A stretch of 17,026 nt of DNA from NCBI GenBank assembly GCA_947628575.1, contig CANRAK010000024.1, positions 1 through 17,026 of the forward strand, written 5' to 3'. The notes under the pieces were generated by a model that had not been told where the DNA came from, did no database searches, and worked only from the letters and a program-made list of their open reading frames with translations. The first letter of the stretch is position 1; every line of letters begins with the position of its first letter. The DNA comes from an uncultured Clostridia bacterium (GTDB taxonomy: Bacteria > Bacillota > Clostridia > TANB77 > CAG-465). Below, piece after piece: positions 12,549-17,026 of this stretch. Position numbers and translations under genes: made by a program.

Positions 12549-14759
12549 ATGAAAAAGATAATTTTAGCAATTGATGGTATGACATGCTCTGCTTGTTCAA
12601 ACGGACTAGAAAAGTATTTAAATAAGCAAAAGGGTATATTAAATGCTAGTGTAAATCTTGTTATGGCAAATGCTAGTATAGAATATGATGAAAAAATTGT
12701 AAATTTAGAAAAATTAAACGAATTTGTTAAGCAAGCAGGCTTTATAAGTTTAGGTGAATATAAGGATATAAAAGTTGAAGAAAAAAGTAAAAAAGAAAAA
12801 ATTAAGTTTATTGTATTTTCTGTACTAGCTGTAATATTAATGTATATATCAATGGGAAGTATGCTTAATTTACCTGTAATACCTTTCTTAAATTCAGAAA
12901 CTAATACTGTAAATTATATGGTTGCTTTACTTGTACTTACATTAGCATTTTTGTGGTATGGATTTGATATATTAAAAAATGGATATAAAAATTTAATACA
13001 TTTAACACCTAATATGGATACTTTAGTTGGAATTGGAGTTTTAGCAAGCTTTGGTTATAGTATATATAATATGATTATGTTTTTAATTACTCCAGAAAAT
13101 AATATGAGCTTTGCAATGAATTTATACTTTGAGTCCTCTGCAATTGTAATATATTTTATTAAGCTTGGAAGATATATAGATGGTATTAGTAAAAATAAGA
13201 CTAAAGAGGCAATTCAAAAGCTTGTACAAGTAACTCCTAGTTCTGCTATTCTTAAGGAAAATGATAAAGAGAGAAAAGTAACTTTAGATGAAATTAATAA
13301 AGGAGATATACTTATAGCTAGACCAGGAGATAAGATAGCAGTGGATGGCGAAATAGTAAATGGAAAAACACATCTTGATGAGTCTTTCATTACAGGTGAG
13401 AGTAAACCAACAGTAAAAGAAGTAGGTCAGAAAGTTATAGCAGGTAGTATAAATTATGATGGATATATTGAATATAAAGCTGAAAGAATAGGAAAAGACT
13501 CAACTATATCAGAAATTGTAAAGCTTGTAATTGAAGCAAGTAATACTAAAGCACCTATTGCTAAAATAGCAGATAAAGTATCAGGAATATTTGTACCTTG
13601 TGTTATCTTAATTGCTTGTATTACTTTTATTATATATTTAATATTGGGGTATGGTATAGAAATGGCACTTACATCTTTTGTTACTGTACTTGTTGTGGCT
13701 TGCCCATGTAGTTTAGGGCTTGCCACACCTCTTGCTATAGTTGTAGCTGAGGGATTATGTGCAACAAATGGTATAGTAGTAAAAAAGAGTGAAGTACTAG
13801 AAAATGCACAAAAAGTAAATACAATAGTATTAGACAAAACTGGAACATTAACATACGGAAAATTAAAGATAGCTAAAATTATAAATTATAGTAGCTTAGA
13901 TGAAAAAGAGCTTTTAAAAATTACTGGAAGTATAGAAGCAAAATCTACACATCCTATATCTAAAGCATTCGTAGATTATCTTGATGAAAATAATATAGAA
14001 AAAATAGATATAATAGATTTTGAAAACTTACCAGGTTTGGGAATAAAAGCCAAAGTATTAGAAAGTGAATATTTACTAGGAAATTCAAAAATACTTTTAG
14101 AATATAATATAGAAAATAGCCATAAAGAAGATGAAAGAGTACTTGCAGAAGATGGAAACAGTATAGTATATATAGTTAAAGATGGTAATATTATTGGTAT
14201 AATAGGAGTAAATGACATATTACGAGAAAATGCGTCTGAGGTAATAAAATTACTTCAAAATAAAAACATAGATACCATAATGCTTACAGGAGATAACGAA
14301 ATAACAGCTAATAAAATAGCACAAAAACTTGGCATAAAACAAGTTATATCTAATGTTATGCCAAGTCAAAAAGCAGAAACTATAAGAAAGCTAAAAGAAG
14401 AAAATAAGTATGTACTAATGTGTGGTGATGGAATAAATGATAGTATTGCACTTACTGCATGTGATATAGGAGTTAGTGTAAATAATGCAACTGACATAGC
14501 TATGGATTCATCTGATGTTATTTTAACAAAGAATAATCTAATGTGTATTGTAGATTTAATTAATATCAGTAAGAGAACAATAAGAATAATAAAACAAAAC
14601 TTATTTTGGGCATTTTTCTATAATGCATTAATGATACCTATAGCAACAGGTGTATTAAGAAATATTATATCAATTAATCCAATGATAGCAAGTCTAGCTA
14701 TGGTATTAAGTAGTTTAACAGTAATACTTAATACATTACGACTTAGAAAAATCAAATAG
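12549..14759 (+). CDS. copA: Copper-exporting P1B-type ATPase
   Basis: A 736-residue Cu(I) efflux pump. It has one N-terminal HMA domain (GMTCSAC, Cys13/Cys16), then eight membrane segments. The CPC metal site is at 385-387 (VACPCSLGLATP), the phosphorylated Asp429 lies in DKTGTLT, followed by the THPIS motif of the nucleotide domain, TGES in the actuator loop, and GDGIND at 626-631. The last two membrane segments carry FYN and M-x2-SS motifs, diagnostic of the P1B-1 (Cu+/Ag+) subgroup. Only one HMA domain is present, where many Bacillota CopA proteins have two. AAAGGGGA precedes the ATG, 16 bases after the thioesterase. It is the last gene of the CsoR-controlled operon; its stop codon lies inside the terminator stem. 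Confidence 0.95.
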   Translation: MKKIILAIDGMTCSACSNGLEKYLNKQKGILNASVNLVMANASIEYDEKIVNLEKLNEFVKQAGFISLGEYKDIKVEEKSKKEKIKFIVFSVLAVILMYISMGSMLNLPVIPFLNSETNTVNYMVALLVLTLAFLWYGFDILKNGYKNLIHLTPNMDTLVGIGVLASFGYSIYNMIMFLITPENNMSFAMNLYFESSAIVIYFIKLGRYIDGISKNKTKEAIQKLVQVTPSSAILKENDKERKVTLDEINKGDILIARPGDKIAVDGEIVNGKTHLDESFITGESKPTVKEVGQKVIAGSINYDGYIEYKAERIGKDSTISEIVKLVIEASNTKAPIAKIADKVSGIFVPCVILIACITFIIYLILGYGIEMALTSFVTVLVVACPCSLGLATPLAIVVAEGLCATNGIVVKKSEVLENAQKVNTIVLDKTGTLTYGKLKIAKIINYSSLDEKELLKITGSIEAKSTHPISKAFVDYLDENNIEKIDIIDFENLPGLGIKAKVLESEYLLGNSKILLEYNIENSHKEDERVLAEDGNSIVYIVKDGNIIGIIGVNDILRENASEVIKLLQNKNIDTIMLTGDNEITANKIAQKLGIKQVISNVMPSQKAETIRKLKEENKYVLMCGDGINDSIALTACDIGVSVNNATDIAMDSSDVILTKNNLMCIVDLINISKRTIRIIKQNLFWAFFYNALMIPIATGVLRNIISINPMIASLAMVLSSLTVILNTLRLRKIK

Positions 14760-14785
14760 CAAGTTTTATACTTGCTATTTTCTAT
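14754..14785 (+). terminator. Terminator of the copper operon
   Basis: AAATAGCAAGT (14754-14764) and ACTTGCTATTT (14770-14780) make an 11-bp perfect stem with a five-base loop and a T-rich tail. The copA stop codon (14757-14759) is part of the left arm. Confidence 0.88.
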
Positions 14786-14855
14786 TATAAAAAGTTAATT
14801 CTAACAGTAATAAAAAATGTCAAAAAATGCGATGAAAAGTTGAAAAAAATTTAAT

Positions 14856-14892
14856 TGTACTATGTACAGAGAATATATTTTAATGTTATAAC
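14856..14892 (+). promoter_or_regulatory. Candidate promoter and palindromic site before the PRiA4 ORF3-like gene
   Basis: TGTTATAAC (14884-14892) is an extended -10-like element (one mismatch). TGTAC-TAT-GTACA (14856-14868), a perfect palindrome with 5-bp arms, covers the expected -35 region and could be a repressor site. The ribosome binding site follows at 14903. The base pattern is seen; the function is inferred. Confidence 0.35.
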
Positions 14893-14918
14893 TTAGCTAA
14901 AGAAAGGAGGTTGTTAAA

Positions 14919-15533
14919 GTGGGAAGTATATTAAGCTTTAAAGTAGAAATTGACGGTTTAGAAGACAAAATATGGAGACAAATAGAAATAAATGACATGA
15001 AATCTATAGCTGATTTAGCCTATACTATTTTAGCATCTTTTAATTCATTAGCTAAGCATAGTTATGTTATTAAACATAGTGATGATATATATAATTGTAC
15101 TAGTGATAATGTGGATAATAAGAAATATCTTAGAGCTGAAACTTGTATGCTTAGAAAAATTAATTTCTTAGATAAAAAATTATATATGGAATATGATATG
15201 GATAATCTAGTTAAGTTTAATATAACATATTTAGGAAGTAGGAAACTAGAGAATGGTAGAAGTAGAAAATATCCATTTATAGCTGATGGACAAGGTCAAG
15301 GTATGATAGAAGATGTTGGTATTGAAAAGTTGAAGGAAATTGTTTATAATACAGATAGAGATGGAATATCTGATTATATGTATACGTCAACATACAATTT
15401 AGGAATACAAGCTGTATACGACTATAGGGAATATGATATTGATAATGACAATATATTATTAAAAACTAAAGTTCAAAAAATAAAGTATAGATATGAAAAA
15501 TATATAAATAAAAGACATGAATTAAATGCGTAG
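14919..15533 (+). CDS. Plasmid pRiA4b ORF-3-like family protein
   Basis: A 204-residue protein of the PRiA4_ORF3 family, whose function is not known; members occur on plasmids, near transposons and in chromosomes. Recognisable parts in order are an N-terminal strand then IWRQIEI (~19-25, the family's most constant segment), the long helix with ADLAYTILASFN, MEYDMDNLVKFNITYL near 88-103 (equivalent of the YxYDFGDxW strand), and ADGQGQGMIEDVGI around 123-136 (equivalent of the GxxxCPPEDxGG loop). The usual CPPED cysteine-proline loop is reduced to GMIEDVG, so this is a divergent member. GTG start with a near-perfect AAAGGAGG at 14903-14910. Its TAG stop overlaps the ribosome binding site of ogt, so the two are co-transcribed. 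Confidence 0.75.
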   Translation: MGSILSFKVEIDGLEDKIWRQIEINDMKSIADLAYTILASFNSLAKHSYVIKHSDDIYNCTSDNVDNKKYLRAETCMLRKINFLDKKLYMEYDMDNLVKFNITYLGSRKLENGRSRKYPFIADGQGQGMIEDVGIEKLKEIVYNTDRDGISDYMYTSTYNLGIQAVYDYREYDIDNDNILLKTKVQKIKYRYEKYINKRHELNA

Positions 15534-15544
15534 GAGTGGATGCT

Positions 15545-16054
15545 GTGATATATTATACTGATTATAATTCGCCATTAGGTAATCTTACAATAGCTAGTGA
15601 TGGGACTAATATTATAGGATTATGGATACAAGGACAAAAATATTTTAAAGAAAATATAAAAGAAGAAATGGTTTTAAATTCAGACATAGACATATTAAAA
15701 CAAGCTGTAAATTGGCTCGATAGATATTTTAATGGAGAAAAACCTAGTATATCTGAACTAAATATATCACCAAGTGGTACAGAATTTAGAAAGACTGTCT
15801 GGAAAGTACTTTGTAAAATACCATACGGACAAGTAGTATCATATAAATACATAGCTAGTGAAGTATCAAAAATTTTAAATAAAGAAAATATGTCAGTACA
15901 GGCTGTAGGCTCAGCTATAGGACATAATCCTATATCAATTATAATACCATGTCATAGAGTAATTGGTACAAATGGAGAATTAAAAGGATATGCAGCAGGC
16001 TTAAAAATAAAGAGTATGTTATTAAAACACGAAAAGGTTAATATTAAAAAATAA
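15545..16054 (+). CDS. ogt: Methylated-DNA--[protein]-cysteine S-methyltransferase
   Basis: A suicide repair protein of about 169 residues that moves the alkyl group from O6-alkylguanine (or O4-alkylthymine) in DNA to its own cysteine. The active site is IIPCHRVIG with Cys136. Upstream are the helix-turn-helix segment with the arginine-finger region GTEFRKTVWKVLCKIPYGQVVSY and the AVGSAIGHNP recognition helix. The C-terminal GYAAGLKIKSMLLKHE is standard. The Ada N-terminal zinc domain is absent, so this is the stand-alone Ogt type. An in-frame GTG at 15536 overlaps the ribosome binding site, so I prefer GTG 15545, which has AGGAG (15532-15536) eight bases upstream. It pairs with the PRiA4 ORF3-like gene and ends at a strong terminator. 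Confidence 0.93.
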   Translation: MIYYTDYNSPLGNLTIASDGTNIIGLWIQGQKYFKENIKEEMVLNSDIDILKQAVNWLDRYFNGEKPSISELNISPSGTEFRKTVWKVLCKIPYGQVVSYKYIASEVSKILNKENMSVQAVGSAIGHNPISIIIPCHRVIGTNGELKGYAAGLKIKSMLLKHEKVNIKK

Positions 16055-16061
16055 TGAAAAT

Positions 16062-16098
16062 AAAAAACAGGTAATTAGTTGTTAATTATCTGTTTTTG
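16062..16098 (+). terminator. Terminator after ogt
   Basis: A 15-bp stem: the left arm 16063-16077 (AAAAACAGGTAATTA) pairs with 16083-16097 with a single G-U pair and a five-base loop GTTGT. The stem closes with five A-U pairs, so it can act in both directions. Confidence 0.9.
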
Positions 16099-16129
16099 TG
16101 CTAATATGTTCTAGTAAGAGGATAATAAT

Positions 16130-16648
16130 ATGATTGTAGATATAATGCAGATAATTACAGTCTTAGTAAATATATACATTTCATTTACTGAGAAGAAAAA
16201 GAGAATATATATAGCTACTTTTTTACTAAATTTATCACAGCTACTTATGTATTTTTTTAATAAAGATTTGACAACTGCTTTAATATATATAGTAATAGTA
16301 ATCAGATCATATTTATACATATATAAAGATAAATTTAAAAGTAATTTTATCCCATATTTTGCAATAGTTATTCAAATAATAATTGGTGTTACAACAATAG
16401 AAAGACCAATACAAGTAATGTCTATACTAATACCATGTTATTCATGTTGGTATTTGTGGTTTTCAAAAGATACACAAAAGCTAAGAATAGGAAATATTGT
16501 AGCAAATATTTCATGGGGAATATATAATATATGTTGTGGATTATATATAATTCTAATTATGCGTGCAATAACTATTACAAGTAATATTGTAGCATATATA
16601 AGAAGGAAAAAAGAATTAGAAAAATTAAAGACCAAAACAGCTAGATAA
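16130..16648 (+). CDS. YgjV-family inner membrane protein
   Basis: A 172-residue integral membrane protein with about five or six hydrophobic helices (around 3-18, 28-43, 49-64, 74-87, 92-107 and 123-153), short KKK/RRK cytoplasmic loops and a basic C-terminus. The pattern of KKKR before helix 2, a central region with IIGVTT, and the closing ISWGIYNI and ITSNIVAYIR segments matches the bacterial YgjV membrane-protein family, whose function is unknown. ATG 16130 has AAGAGGAT upstream. It follows the ogt terminator by about 30 bases and precedes the MmcQ-like gene by 19 bases. Confidence 0.75.
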   Translation: MIVDIMQIITVLVNIYISFTEKKKRIYIATFLLNLSQLLMYFFNKDLTTALIYIVIVIRSYLYIYKDKFKSNFIPYFAIVIQIIIGVTTIERPIQVMSILIPCYSCWYLWFSKDTQKLRIGNIVANISWGIYNICCGLYIILIMRAITITSNIVAYIRRKKELEKLKTKTAR

Positions 16649-16667
16649 TTAAATTAAGGAGCACTAT

Positions 16668-16997
16668 ATGAATAAAGAAGAAGTAATTAAGTATTGTTTA
16701 GAACTTCCAGGAACATTTGAAGATCATCCTTTTAAAGAGGATTTTGTATCTGTTGTACTTAAACATAAAACAAATAAAAAATGGTTTGCACTAATAATGG
16801 AAGTAAAAGGTGAAACATATTTAAATGTTAAAACTGAGCCAGCATACTCAGAGCTATTAAGAGCAAATTATGATTATATAATACCTGCATATCACATGAA
16901 TAAAGAGCATTGGAATACAATTATACTAAGTAAAAATTGTGATAGAAGCTTAGTAGAAGAACTACTTGAGCAAAGCTATGAACTAACAAGAAAGTAA
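16668..16997 (+). CDS. MmcQ/YjbR family protein
   Basis: A 109-residue protein of the MmcQ/YjbR family (CyaY-like fold, often annotated as DNA-binding, no proven function). Characteristic features are an opening helix ending in LELPGTFEDHPF, the FALIMEVKGETYLNVKTEP strands, the RANYDYIIPAYHMNKEHWNTIIL core with conserved His and Trp, and a final helix SYELTRK. The length is typical (about 105-120). AAGGAG at 16656-16661 supports ATG 16668. It probably shares a transcript with the YgjV-like gene and is closed by a terminator one base after its stop. Confidence 0.9.
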   Translation: MNKEEVIKYCLELPGTFEDHPFKEDFVSVVLKHKTNKKWFALIMEVKGETYLNVKTEPAYSELLRANYDYIIPAYHMNKEHWNTIILSKNCDRSLVEELLEQSYELTRK

Positions 16998-17020
16998 AAT
17001 CAGAGAAATCTGATTTTTTT
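16998..17020 (+). terminator. Terminator with GAAA tetraloop
   Basis: AATCAGA (16998-17004), loop GAAA (a stable GNRA tetraloop), TCTGATT (17009-17015), then a T run to 17020. It directly follows the stop of the MmcQ/YjbR gene. Confidence 0.85.
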
Positions 17021-17026
17021 CTTTTA

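Noticed and set aside
13454..13837. Minus-strand 127-codon open frame inside copA
   Set aside because: A shadow of the strongly conserved CopA reading frame (TGES to DKTGTLT region); no family resemblance and no start signals.
14781..14855. Possible small gene or RNA between copA and the PRiA4-like gene
   Set aside because: No open frame with a ribosome binding site and no stable fold beyond the copA terminator; only AT-rich spacer and the candidate promoter further on.
14919..15533. Evidence of a plasmid or transposon because of the pRiA4b ORF-3 family name
   Set aside because: The family is also widespread in chromosomes, and no transposase, inverted terminal repeats or replication genes flank it here.
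15536..15544. GTG at 15536 as the start of ogt
   Set aside because: It overlaps the AGGAG that would serve as its own ribosome binding site; GTG 15545 has proper spacing.

Overview
The window comes from a very AT-rich, low-GC Gram-positive genome, most likely a gut-type member of the Clostridia (Bacillota). The reasons are strong AT bias in third codon positions, AGGAGG / AGGTGAT ribosome binding sites, short U-tailed hairpin terminators, LPXTG-type cell-wall sorting and CsoR-type copper control. Every gene I could support lies on the + strand. There are no tRNA or rRNA genes, CRISPR arrays, transposases or other complete mobile elements in view. The genus cannot be settled from the sequence alone.

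Layout. (1) 1-271: the left edge holds the last ~35-40 codons of an mnmA-like gene, including its hallmark C-terminal motif and its terminator, joined to unrelated and stop-interrupted sequence. It looks like a displaced 3' fragment or scar. (2) 428-8324: a compact five-gene sortase-pilus operon. In order it encodes a 1273-aa von Willebrand factor A (vWA) surface protein (probable tip adhesin), a 552-aa isopeptide-type pilin, a class C sortase, a 315-aa two-CnaB pilin with a YPK motif, and a second, shorter sortase of a different class. Genes 1/2 and 4/5 overlap, and the locus ends in a strong hairpin. (3) 8405-10232: a three-gene unit encoding a short-chain dehydrogenase, a small two-helix membrane protein and a class I SAM methyltransferase. 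(4) 10387-10766: a 35-aa single-helix membrane peptide that has a good ribosome binding site, followed by a TSCPD-domain protein (TIGR03905 type) and a 12-bp-stem terminator.

(5) 10819-14785: a copper operon. A consensus promoter (TTGACA-17-TATAAT), with a perfect 8-bp-arm inverted repeat in its spacer, drives csoR, tcdA (tRNA ct6A dehydratase), copZ, a hot-dog thioesterase and copA, ending in a terminator. CsoR, CopZ and CopA form a sensor / chaperone / exporter set. TcdA and the thioesterase are passengers with no obvious copper role. (6) 14919-16098: a PRiA4 ORF3-family protein and an O6-alkylguanine-DNA alkyltransferase (ogt), then a 15-bp-stem terminator. (7) 16130-17020: a YgjV-family membrane protein and an MmcQ/YjbR-family protein, ending in a GAAA-tetraloop terminator.

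Nothing here is clearly a new class of system. The points most worth a second look are the pilus locus (three different sorting signals, two unlike sortases, an atypical lid in the class C sortase, two proteins with polymerising-type motifs), the mnmA scar, the passengers in the copper operon, and a recurring arrangement in which the -10 element sits only a few bases from the Shine-Dalgarno sequence.
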